Shown: positions 8,375 to 16,109 of the stretch, in pieces | Layout: each line of letters begins with the position of its first letter | Position numbering within the stretch: position 1 is the first letter of the stretch | Assembly: GCA_002492525.1 (NCBI GenBank) | Contig: DKZA01000051.1 | Span: 31,320 to 47,669 of the forward strand | DNA length: 16,350 bases | Source of the DNA: Lachnospiraceae bacterium UBA7086 | GTDB lineage: Bacteria > Bacillota > Clostridia > Lachnospirales > Lachnospiraceae | Direction of reading: 5' to 3' | Position numbers and translations under genes: made by a program | The notes under the pieces: generated by a model | What the model was told of the DNA's origin: nothing | What the model saw: the letters and a program-made list of their open reading frames with translations, nothing else | The model's database searches: none

Positions 8375-8519
8375 AAAGTCTTGAAGAAATTGGCCTGCAG
8401 GTTGCAAGTCAATTCATCAACATCTTGTTAACAATTTTGAATGTGACAAACAGATTTACACCAACCGTAGAAGAAATGAAATAATAATACTTTTCTATAA
8501 GTTAAAAGATTGTTTATGC

Positions 8520-8555
8520 AGAACAATTGTTCTCAAGAGGGAGAGAGTGTATAAT
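8520..8555 (+). promoter_or_regulatory. Accessory-operon promoter with LexA-like operator over the -35
   Basis: TTGTTC (8527-8532) and a consensus TATAAT (8550-8555) are separated by 17 bp. The -35 element is the right half of a perfect 14-bp palindrome, AGAACAATTGTTCT (8520-8533). Its core GAAC-N4-GTTC matches the Gram-positive/clostridial LexA (SOS) box. A repressor bound here would block RNA polymerase, and DNA damage would relieve this if the repressor is LexA. A phage-type repressor with a similar palindrome is the alternative. A second motif, GGTCATTA (8573-8580), lies in the leader just before the ribosome-binding site. Confidence 0.6.
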
Positions 8556-8594
8556 TAATTTATATAATAAAAGGTCATTAGGTAAGGGGAAAAA

Positions 8595-9677
8595 ATGATA
8601 TATACATTAAATGCGAGAGATAATGTTAAATTGCAAGTTTTTAAACAGGCACTCAAATTAGGTACAAAAGAGATATTAGAGTTAATAAATGAAGACTTTA
8701 AAGTCACAGAGAGTGTTCTTTCAAAGAAAGGGATTCTTTATAAAGATTTGAGAAATGTTTTGACGCCTCCACATAAATCTAATCGGCGGGAAATAGTACT
8801 TTGTTTCGATAGTGGAAGAATTGAGAATAGTTGGTATGGAAACTTGATTATGAAACAGATATTACCGAATATAAACAAAAAAAGAAATCATGCAATTTTT
8901 CAAGGTGATTTCTGTGTAACAGAAACAATAAATTCGTATGCATTTTCCTGTTTATATGAAAATATTTCAGTGATTCGAACATTATTAACACCATGTTGTG
9001 CACAATATTTTTTAGTATATATTAATAATACTACAGATAAAGAAATTGAGACTTTGGTAGAATCTATGAAATCTTTTGAAGGATTCGTTGGATATGGAGA
9101 TATGACATATGCAAATCCATTAAAGGATTTGATAGCATATTATTTAACACAATGTTGTCTTCAGGTTGGAAATAAAATATTATTATCACATGAGGATGAT
9201 AGGAGTAATAATGAAAACATAAATTTAATTGGGTATGATTACGAAATGTATGGATTTACATATTTAAGTATTCAATCTTACTATTATGTATCTTATTTGG
9301 AATATAAAATTGAGAGTCGTATGGTAGATAAAGCAGACTTATTATTTTCATTAAATGCAATAAGTGATAAGCCAGAAAGTTATGAGAAGTACAATATTAT
9401 TGTGGAACCCGAGAAATTTGAATATATAAAGAGTAAAAATCAAGCTTTGATAAAGGCAACAGAGATAGATAAAATGCAATTAAAAGAATTCGTATGTTTT
9501 CTTTCAAAGAAAATAGAATTGGGATATATATATAATTTAGAAATAAATGAATACCAAGTGGCGAAATTTAATACGATGATAGAGTGTGTTACAAATGAAA
9601 AAGAAATAATGAGAGTGTTAGTATCATTTGCATATAATACAGATGAAAAAACTTTAAGATTATTAAATTTGTTCTAA
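8595..9677 (+). CDS. Unrecognised 360-residue protein, first gene of accessory operon
   Basis: I do not recognise a family. The start has a clear AAGGGG site (8584-8589). The protein has no signal peptide or evident membrane segment and should be cytoplasmic. An N-terminal helical, charged region (about 8-55) precedes an alternating strand/helix region with a FDSG segment (71-74), a cysteine pair (C134-C135) and another (C187-C188), and a tyrosine-rich stretch (about 214-236). The C-terminus (about 285-360) looks helical. It is strongly AT-rich compared with the left part of the window. The kinase gene begins 15 bp after its stop, so the two are almost surely co-transcribed. A partner or substrate of the kinase, or a sensor feeding it, is inferred only from position. 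Confidence 0.8.
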   Translation: MIYTLNARDNVKLQVFKQALKLGTKEILELINEDFKVTESVLSKKGILYKDLRNVLTPPHKSNRREIVLCFDSGRIENSWYGNLIMKQILPNINKKRNHAIFQGDFCVTETINSYAFSCLYENISVIRTLLTPCCAQYFLVYINNTTDKEIETLVESMKSFEGFVGYGDMTYANPLKDLIAYYLTQCCLQVGNKILLSHEDDRSNNENINLIGYDYEMYGFTYLSIQSYYYVSYLEYKIESRMVDKADLLFSLNAISDKPESYEKYNIIVEPEKFEYIKSKNQALIKATEIDKMQLKEFVCFLSKKIELGYIYNLEINEYQVAKFNTMIECVTNEKEIMRVLVSFAYNTDEKTLRLLNLF

Positions 9678-9692
9678 AGAAGGTGATACTAT

Positions 9693-11201
9693 ATGGAATC
9701 AGTAATTAATAAATTATTTGAGTACTATGACCATGTTTTTTTCGAAGAAAAAGTTGAAGTGGATCAGCGAGGATATATGGGGACTCATTATGATGGATTA
9801 AATTTAGATTATTATTTAGAGGATTCCATTTTTGGAATTGATTATTTATCCATTGAAGATTACTTTGAAACGGTAGCAAACGTGAAATATGTTGAAACGG
9901 AAAGCCTTTTTAATCAATATTCCAATAAGAACTTGGAAACTAAACAACAAGTAATTGGAGCCATTTTAACATTAGTTAATAGTTCTTCATATCGGAAAGA
10001 AATGAAAAATACTATTATGGATAAATCCAAAACTTTTCTAAAACGATTTGGATTGGAATTAAAAGAAGATGCAGGAATTATACAGATAAAGAATGACTAT
10101 AAACTCTTTGAGGGAAGTTATTGTGAGATTTTTCTGTTTAATGAGCAGATTTACAAAAAGCAGCTTAAGGCACAATATCGATCAGATGAAGCATGGAAGA
10201 AGAGATTTAAATACGAGTATGAAAATATGCTTAGATTGGCTAAGTCACCGTATGTTCTGAAGGTTTTTAATTATGATGGGGACAATGACTCATATTTAAT
10301 GGAAAAATGCGACTGCAATGTTTATGATTATTTGGAGAATAATCCATTTAAAGATGATAAGTTGATTTTGCAAATTATTGAAGAACTGTTATTAGGAATG
10401 AAAGATGTTCATGAAGCGGGCATAATACATAGAGATTTGCATTTGGGAAATATTTTAATTAAAGAGGGACATGTTATATTGTCTGATTTTGGGTTGAGCA
10501 AAGATACCATGATAAACCATAGTTTGAAATCGACTTCAACCCCGAAGAACTCACATTATTTTATTGATCCCATTGGACTGCATGATTTTACTGCATTGGA
10601 CAAGCTGAGTGATATATATTCGATTGGAAAAATCATTGATTATATTACAAGCGAAAGTGAGTTAAACAAAAAGTTGTCTTTTGTTATCAGTAAAGCAACA
10701 GAACGTAATAGAGTTAAACGCTACGCTACGATGGACGAAATGATTCAGGACGTAAATAGCTCCGTGAAAGAGCTTTCAGAAGAAGAAAAAATTAGGAATA
10801 TCGAGGAGAATCTGCAACGAGGTGAGATTTCCAAGGATGTAGAAGAATTTGTGATGAGACTTATGAGGCAGGAGCAACTTTCTATTTACATCGTAAGAAA
10901 ACAGCTATATGCATTTTGGAAAGTATTAATACAATTCAACGAAATAGATCAGTTGGCACTTTTGGGTGAGATAGATAGAACATATTCAGAAGCAACCGGT
11001 TATGGGCATTTCGAAAATTATGATTTGTTTGCTGGTATAGCGTATAATGTTATTAAGAATTCTGCTAATATAAAAATACAGAGAAAAGCGTACAGCATAC
11101 TGGAGGGATGTGCCAGTTACAGGTATAATGCCAGTGATTATCTCAAAGAAATTAATATATATTATCCCAACATATTGTCTCAGGAAAAGAGAAAAATATA
11201 A
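9693..11201 (+). CDS. Protein kinase-domain protein with extra N- and C-terminal regions
   Basis: This 502-residue protein carries a eukaryotic-like protein kinase domain at about 135-355. A degenerate glycine loop (around FEGSYCE, 139-145) is followed by a likely ATP-binding lysine (K155 or K156), the catalytic loop HRDLHLGN (246-253), DFG (265-267) and the helix-F aspartate D307 in KLSDIYSIG. Catalytic residues are therefore present and activity on Ser/Thr, or possibly small molecules, is plausible. The first 110 residues, acidic and tyrosine-rich, and the last 140, mostly helical, match nothing I know and may sense a signal or bind the neighbouring proteins. There is no membrane segment, unlike PASTA-type PrkC kinases. 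A strong Shine-Dalgarno (AAGGTGAT, 9680-9687) precedes the start. Its stop codon overlaps the ribosome-binding site of the next gene (TAAGGAG), implying coupled translation. Confidence 0.88.
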   Translation: MESVINKLFEYYDHVFFEEKVEVDQRGYMGTHYDGLNLDYYLEDSIFGIDYLSIEDYFETVANVKYVETESLFNQYSNKNLETKQQVIGAILTLVNSSSYRKEMKNTIMDKSKTFLKRFGLELKEDAGIIQIKNDYKLFEGSYCEIFLFNEQIYKKQLKAQYRSDEAWKKRFKYEYENMLRLAKSPYVLKVFNYDGDNDSYLMEKCDCNVYDYLENNPFKDDKLILQIIEELLLGMKDVHEAGIIHRDLHLGNILIKEGHVILSDFGLSKDTMINHSLKSTSTPKNSHYFIDPIGLHDFTALDKLSDIYSIGKIIDYITSESELNKKLSFVISKATERNRVKRYATMDEMIQDVNSSVKELSEEEKIRNIEENLQRGEISKDVEEFVMRLMRQEQLSIYIVRKQLYAFWKVLIQFNEIDQLALLGEIDRTYSEATGYGHFENYDLFAGIAYNVIKNSANIKIQRKAYSILEGCASYRYNASDYLKEINIYYPNILSQEKRKI

Positions 11202-11210
11202 GGAGTGGCT

Positions 11211-12617
11211 ATGAAATTAGAACAACTGATTGGTGAAGCAACCGAATATGACAAAAAAGTAATGTTAGAGGTGAAAAAACCAAAGAGTTGGTTGAAAAGC
11301 GTAAGTGCTTTTGCCAATGGTGTGGGCGGTGTACTTATTTTTGGTATTGCGGATGATGATTCTGTGGTGGGGATTGATGATGTAAAGAAAGCTATGGAAG
11401 TTATAAGCGACCAGATAAAAATAAAAATGGACCCAACTCCGGAAGTTCTGTTAAATGCGCATCTTGTAGATGGCAAGGAAATCATAACCTTGGAAGTATA
11501 TCAGGGAGAAGAGACACCTTATTATTATGTAGGAGAAGGAAATTATACTGCCTATGTCAGAATTGGCAATGAGAGCGTAATGGCCACCGCTACAGATTTG
11601 AAGAGACTGGTTTTACGGGGAAAAAACAGAACATATGACAGTCTCGTAACGGATTATTGTTTTGATGATTATTCCTTTTCTAAGTTAAAAGCAGCATATT
11701 ACAAAAAAACGAAAAAAAGCATGGAAATGAAAGACTTTGAATCGTTTGGTATTGTTGACAAGAATGGTATGTTGACAAATGCAGGTGCTTTGCTTGCTGA
11801 TGAATCTCCCATTTATTGTTCAAGACTATTTTGTACCAGATGGAATGGTATAGATAAAGCATCAGGAGTTATAGATGCTCTGGATGATGAGGAGTATGCA
11901 GGAAGCCTTATATTGTTATTGGAAGAAGGTATGAATTTTGCACGAAGAAATTCGAAGAAGATGTGGAAAAAGGAATCTGATAGACGAGTAGAATATCCGG
12001 AGTATCCGGAGAGAAGCATTTTTGAAGGTTTGGTTAATGGATTGGTGCATCGTGATTATTTAGATATGGGAAGTGAAGTCCATATTGATATCTTTGATGA
12101 TCGTTTGGAAATATATTCACCAGGTGGTATGTATGATGGCTCATTAATTCAAGACAGAGACATTGACAATGTCCCATCAAAGCGAAGAAATCCAGTGGTG
12201 GCAGATATTTTTAGCAGGCTTGATTTTATGGAACGAAGGGGTAGTGGTTTTAAAAAGATCATGCAGGCGTATGAAGTGGAACCAAATTATACAGAAGACA
12301 AAAAGCCAGTCTTTTATTCAAATGCGACGGAATTCAGAGTTATATTAAAAAACCTTAATTTTACCAATGAAGTTTTGAATGATAAAAATGAAGTTTTGGA
12401 TGAAGTTTTGGATGAAGTTTTGAATTTTGATGGAACAGAAATGGAGGTTAAAGTAATAAGAACAATATTGCTTTCACCAAGAATTAAGCAGAAGGAATTG
12501 GCTGAACAAGTGGGAGTATCTGTAAGTACCATTCAACGAACTATTAAAAAATTGGTTAAAAAGGGTAAAATAGTTCGAATGAATGGAAAGAGAGATGGCT
12601 ATTGGAAAGTTTTATAA
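11211..12617 (+). CDS. AlbA_2 (Schlafen-type) / GHKL-ATPase / winged-helix protein
   Basis: The 468-residue protein has three parts. An AlbA_2/Schlafen AAA_4-type nucleic-acid-binding domain (about 1-135) includes AFANGVGGVLIFGI (33-46). A HATPase_c_4 (GHKL) ATP-binding domain (about 265-378) has EGLVNGLVHRDY (272-283), YSPGG (302-306) and RRGSGFKKI (342-350). A C-terminal winged helix (about 411-468) has a recognition helix around VSTIQRTIKK. This is the COG2865-like layout usually annotated as a transcriptional regulator and often seen in defence islands. I chose ATG 11211, spaced 5 nt from AAGGAG; a GTG at 11205 overlaps that site. A 12-bp tandem repeat (about 12388-12424) encodes the repeated NEVL/DEVL linker between ATPase and winged helix. 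It may regulate the operon or the Argonaute gene, or act as a DNA sensor. Confidence 0.88.
   Translation: MKLEQLIGEATEYDKKVMLEVKKPKSWLKSVSAFANGVGGVLIFGIADDDSVVGIDDVKKAMEVISDQIKIKMDPTPEVLLNAHLVDGKEIITLEVYQGEETPYYYVGEGNYTAYVRIGNESVMATATDLKRLVLRGKNRTYDSLVTDYCFDDYSFSKLKAAYYKKTKKSMEMKDFESFGIVDKNGMLTNAGALLADESPIYCSRLFCTRWNGIDKASGVIDALDDEEYAGSLILLLEEGMNFARRNSKKMWKKESDRRVEYPEYPERSIFEGLVNGLVHRDYLDMGSEVHIDIFDDRLEIYSPGGMYDGSLIQDRDIDNVPSKRRNPVVADIFSRLDFMERRGSGFKKIMQAYEVEPNYTEDKKPVFYSNATEFRVILKNLNFTNEVLNDKNEVLDEVLDEVLNFDGTEMEVKVIRTILLSPRIKQKELAEQVGVSVSTIQRTIKKLVKKGKIVRMNGKRDGYWKVL
12365..12424 (+). repeat. 12-bp tandem repeat encoding NEVL/DEVL linker
   Basis: The unit (a/g)atgaagttttg occurs once at about 12365-12376 and then three times in direct succession at about 12388-12423. 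Each unit adds four residues (NEVL or DEVL) without changing the frame. Changes in copy number by slipped replication would lengthen or shorten the hinge in the AlbA/GHKL/winged-helix protein. Similar NEVL repeats are common in this protein family. Confidence 0.6.
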
Positions 12618-12663
12618 ATTTTAAGTTTGCGAGAAGGTTACAGACTAAGTGGATCAGAATTGC

Positions 12664-12692
12664 TTGTGCTGTTAAGCATAAATAACTATAAA
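12664..12692 (+). promoter_or_regulatory. Probable promoter of the SIR2-Argonaute gene
   Basis: TTGTGC (12664-12669) and TATAAA (12687-12692) are 17 bp apart in the 151-bp gap before the gene. I see no strong terminator after the upstream operon, so read-through may also supply transcript. Transcription would start near 12699, immediately before the AATGACC-containing inverted repeat. Confidence 0.42.
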
Positions 12693-12703
12693 AAAGAGAA
12701 GCA

Positions 12704-12742
12704 GTCATTTATAATCGAACAATGACCACTAAAAGGTGGTGG
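12704..12742 (+). promoter_or_regulatory. Operator-like inverted repeat in the SIR2-Argonaute leader
   Basis: GTCATT (12704-12709) and AATGAC (12721-12726) form an inverted repeat around 11 nt. It overlaps AATGACCACTAA (12721-12732), identical to the site at 8162-8173 behind the recombinase. ACCAC (12725-12729) can also pair with GTGGT (12736-12740) as a small RNA hairpin. The position just after the predicted start of transcription fits a repressor site. The true ribosome-binding site is AAGAGGT at 12755-12761. Confidence 0.45.
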
Positions 12743-12768
12743 ATTAAATAGTGTAAGAGGTATAGAGC

Positions 12769-15700
12769 ATGGATTATGTATTGGAGTTTGACGAATTTGT
12801 TAGATCTATTAAACAGAATATGGATACAAAATTCTCTATGTTTTTAGGAGCTGGGGCGTCTGTTGAATCAGGAGTACCATCGGCAGGAGAGTGTATCTGG
12901 GAATGGAAACGAGATATATTTATTTCAAAAAATCCAGTTCTGGCAGAAACGCATAATAACATAAAGTCTGAGCAAGTAAAGCGGTCAATTCAGAACTGGT
13001 TGGATAATCAGGGTATATATCCACAACTAAATTCAGAAGAAGAATATTCAAAATATATTGAGGCAGCATATAAAATAGCCGATGATAGAAGGAAATATTT
13101 TCAACATTTGATAGAAGGAAAAAATCCAAGTTTAGGATATCATATCATTGCTTTACTTGCTGAGAATGAAATTGTGAAGAGTGTTTGGACAACAAATTTT
13201 GATGGTTTAATGCTAAAAACGGCTCATTCTTATGGAATTGTTCCTATCGAGGTGACATTGGAATCACAAGATAGAATTTTCCGTAATGATACAGATAAAG
13301 AACTACTATGCATAGCGCTGCATGGAGATTATAAGTATGGCCCGTTAAAAAATACAGAAACAGAATTAGACAATCAAAGTGATGTTTTAGTTAAGGCCTT
13401 GTTACATGAAATTGAAAAGAGAAATTTTATTGTACTGGGGTATAGTGGAAGAGATAATTCTGTGATGGATGCTCTAGAAAGAGCTTACATGGAAAAAGGT
13501 GCGGGAAGGATATATTGGTGTGGATATGGAAGAGATATTCCACCCAAAGTGCAGAGATTTCTTGAAAAGATTAATCAGTCTGGGAGAAGTGCATTTTATG
13601 TTCCGACAGATGGATTTGATAAAACGATGCTAAACATTGCACATATGTTTTTCGAAAATGAGGATTTGCAGAGAAGGATAGATGAAATTAAGAAAAATCT
13701 AGGTGTGGGAGCAGAGTGCGAAACAACTGCGTTTCAACCTTTTACAGATGACATAAATAAATGCATGGATACAAACTTGTTTCCTATAAAATTCCCTAAT
13801 CAGTGTTATCAATTTAAAATTGTTTATAAAGATGGGGAGAAACCTTGGGATTATTGCAAGAGTTTACAGCAATATAATATTATTGCTGTGCCTCATAATG
13901 ATATGGTATATGCTTGGGGGAATATAAATTCAATCAGGAGTATGTGTGCGGGACAGCTAGAAGGAAAAATAGAAAGTGCACCTATTCTTAAAGATATATT
14001 TTGGAATAATAAAACATTTAGAGAAATGTTGCTTAGAGCATTAGTTACTATTATAGGTAAATATAGTGGGTGTGAATATAATAAAAATAAGATATGGAGA
14101 AAAAGTGAAAAATTCAGCCAGATGGTTGATGGAAAAAAGATTATTGCATACAGAGGAATACAATTTTCGCTTTTTTCGGATGGAAAGTACAATTATCTTG
14201 CGTTTATACCAGCATATTTTTATGAAAATAATAAAGATGTGAATAAAGAAGAGCATTTAGAATTTTCAAAAAAATCTATTGAAAACATTTGTCAGAGGCA
14301 GGCAAATAAGAATTATTATGGGTATTTAGAAAAATGGAGAAAAATTATTTTTCGTGAAAATACAACTATATGTGCTATGTATCCTTTTGATTCAGACTCT
14401 GGTTTTGAATTTAAAATTGTAAATAAAAGTATGTTGATTGGTATGCATTCAAAATACAACGCAAATTTGTCTGACGCTGTAAGCAAAAAACGAATACAGT
14501 TATGTGCAAGAGATTTATTGGATGCTGAATTAAAGTTTTACAATCCGAGATATGGAACAATGCAAAAGGATTTTCATCCAATGAGAGGTCTGGTGAATAA
14601 TATGCCTTATGATTATGAAATGAATAATAAGATATACACACCAAGGATCAAATTAGGAATAATATGTCCAGTCAGTGAACAGGGAAAATTTGAAAGCTTT
14701 TTAGATGGATTATATAAGCCACATACGACAAGATATAATACGGATTATGTAATAAATTATCCGGGATTCCACAGTGTTTTCGGTGTAGGGCTTGATATTC
14801 CAGCAAGAAGTGAGTGGTTAGCGTTTGATGATGTGGAACTTAAAGAACATGATATATACAAAGCTGCAATTGCATTTGGAAAACAAATAAACAAAAGAAT
14901 TGAAGAACTAGGACGTAATGGTCATTTGGATGTTATTATGATTTATATTCCAAAGGAATATGAGATATTTACAAGCTATGAAGATGAAGTTACTAGATTT
15001 GATTTGCATGATTATGTTAAGGCTTTTGCAGTTCAAAAACATATATCGACTCAGTTTATTAGAGAAAAGACTTTGGATAGTGAATTAGATTGTCAAATTG
15101 CTTGGGCAATATCGTTGGCTATTTATGTTAAAGCAGGGCGAACTCCATGGGTTCTTTCAAATCTGCGAACGGATACCGCATTTGCAGGTATTGGTTACAG
15201 CGTTAACCATTTTAAGAATGGGGAACAAACATTAATTGGATGTAGTCATATATATGCATCAGATGGACAAGGGTTAAGGTATAAGTTAAGTAAGATAAAG
15301 GATGTTACCTTTGATGCACAAAAAAATCCATATTTATCTGAGAACGAAGCGTATCAACTTGGATTAAATATAAAAGAACTGTTTTTTTCATCCTTTTCAA
15401 GTTTGCCAAAGAGAGTTGTTATACATAAAAGAACCCCCTTTAAGGAAGAGGAAATCGCAGGTTTGACTAAATGTCTTGGTAGTGCTGGAATAAAAGATAT
15501 TGATCTAATTGAGATTACTTATGACGAAAACTTTAAATGTTTCGAGTATAACAAGTATTTACAAGCAGACTTATTTCCGGTTAAGAGAGGGTGTTGCTTT
15601 GCAGTTAATGATAATACAGCATATCTTTTTACGCACGGAATAGCACCATCGGTTATTTCAAATCGTCGATATTTTCAGGGTGGAACTAATGTGCCAGCAC

Positions 15701-15906
15701 CGTTAAAAATTGTAAAGTATTATGGAAATGGCGATTTGGCTCAAATAGCATCTGAAATACTAGGATTATCAAAAATGAATTGGAATAGTTTTGGATTATA
15801 TTCAAAATTACCATGTACAATTCAGTCTTCTAACGCAATAGCAAAAGTAGGCTGGTTATTGCCACAATATGAAGGAATGATTTATGAATATAGAAATTTT
15901 ATGTAA
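12769..15906 (+). CDS. Single-chain SIR2-APAZ short Argonaute (NAD+-depleting defence protein)
   Basis: The N-terminus (about 1-300) is a SIR2 domain with GAGAS (27-31), TTNFD with N143, and H185 in ALHGD; these NADase residues are intact. An APAZ-like region (about 330-620) follows, then MID (about 628-795) with RFDLHDYVKA (743-752), Q762 and YVKAGRTPW (786-794), and PIWI (about 795-1045) ending with KMNWNSFGLYSKLPCTI. The PIWI slicer residues are missing: the first aspartate position reads AGIGYS (G809) and the HKRT segment (886-889) lacks the third. It should therefore bind a guide and target but not cut. In the related SPARSA/SIR2-pAgo systems, known from literature, recognition of invading plasmid or phage DNA triggers NAD+ hydrolysis and cell death or arrest. 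Here both halves are one polypeptide, as in the fused S1B-type short pAgos. The gene is AT-rich island cargo with its own likely promoter. Confidence 0.9.
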   Translation: MDYVLEFDEFVRSIKQNMDTKFSMFLGAGASVESGVPSAGECIWEWKRDIFISKNPVLAETHNNIKSEQVKRSIQNWLDNQGIYPQLNSEEEYSKYIEAAYKIADDRRKYFQHLIEGKNPSLGYHIIALLAENEIVKSVWTTNFDGLMLKTAHSYGIVPIEVTLESQDRIFRNDTDKELLCIALHGDYKYGPLKNTETELDNQSDVLVKALLHEIEKRNFIVLGYSGRDNSVMDALERAYMEKGAGRIYWCGYGRDIPPKVQRFLEKINQSGRSAFYVPTDGFDKTMLNIAHMFFENEDLQRRIDEIKKNLGVGAECETTAFQPFTDDINKCMDTNLFPIKFPNQCYQFKIVYKDGEKPWDYCKSLQQYNIIAVPHNDMVYAWGNINSIRSMCAGQLEGKIESAPILKDIFWNNKTFREMLLRALVTIIGKYSGCEYNKNKIWRKSEKFSQMVDGKKIIAYRGIQFSLFSDGKYNYLAFIPAYFYENNKDVNKEEHLEFSKKSIENICQRQANKNYYGYLEKWRKIIFRENTTICAMYPFDSDSGFEFKIVNKSMLIGMHSKYNANLSDAVSKKRIQLCARDLLDAELKFYNPRYGTMQKDFHPMRGLVNNMPYDYEMNNKIYTPRIKLGIICPVSEQGKFESFLDGLYKPHTTRYNTDYVINYPGFHSVFGVGLDIPARSEWLAFDDVELKEHDIYKAAIAFGKQINKRIEELGRNGHLDVIMIYIPKEYEIFTSYEDEVTRFDLHDYVKAFAVQKHISTQFIREKTLDSELDCQIAWAISLAIYVKAGRTPWVLSNLRTDTAFAGIGYSVNHFKNGEQTLIGCSHIYASDGQGLRYKLSKIKDVTFDAQKNPYLSENEAYQLGLNIKELFFSSFSSLPKRVVIHKRTPFKEEEIAGLTKCLGSAGIKDIDLIEITYDENFKCFEYNKYLQADLFPVKRGCCFAVNDNTAYLFTHGIAPSVISNRRYFQGGTNVPAPLKIVKYYGNGDLAQIASEILGLSKMNWNSFGLYSKLPCTIQSSNAIAKVGWLLPQYEGMIYEYRNFM

Positions 15907-16109
15907 TTAAGCTCCTTCTACAAGAAACGAGTAGTATAAAACCTTCAAGTCTACAGGATTTGGAGGTTTTATTCTGCCCATTTTTATCAAAATATCATTT
16001 CCAGGAAAGATACGCTGTGATAAAATGTGCTTAGATATTTTTTGGTAATATAAGAGAAATGTTTAGCATGATGCTCTAAGTTTGAAAAGATGAAAGGGAA
16101 TGTATAAAG
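15907..16109. other. Intergenic region after SIR2-Argonaute
   Basis: This stretch holds a terminator hairpin (15938-15970) and small symmetrical sequences such as AGCAT-g-ATGCT just before the next gene. No clear promoter for the small downstream gene was found, and no gene is visible. Confidence 0.4.
15938..15970 (+). terminator. Intrinsic terminator after SIR2-Argonaute gene
   Basis: AAAACCTTCAA (15938-15948) pairs with TTGGAGGTTTT (15960-15970) with one G-U pair around an 11-nt loop. The 3' arm ends in four Ts and is followed by ATT. The A-rich 5' side and T-rich 3' side suggest it can work in both directions. Confidence 0.65.

Larger units (their letters stand above)
8139..8594. other. 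Repeat- and palindrome-rich intergenic region
   Basis: These 456 bp hold no convincing gene. They contain the TGACCA repeat cluster (8142-8191), a direct repeat TTGGGAATAAA (8276-8286 and 8299-8309), a perfect hairpin (8354-8374), a palindrome TTGTTAACAA (8425-8434), and the promoter/operator of the downstream operon (8520-8555). A 27-codon open stretch ending at 8272 reads like the tail of a lost gene but has no start codon. The density of symmetrical sites suggests recombinase or regulator binding, or a scar of earlier insertions. Confidence 0.5.

Noticed and set aside
12618..12768. Terminator between the kinase operon and the Argonaute gene
   Set aside because: Only a weak 5-bp stem without a T run is present (around 12661-12678), so read-through remains possible.
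12769..15906. Long, slicing Argonaute
   Set aside because: The catalytic aspartates of PIWI are absent, there is no clear PAZ domain, and a SIR2 domain is fused at the N-terminus, which fits a short pAgo instead.
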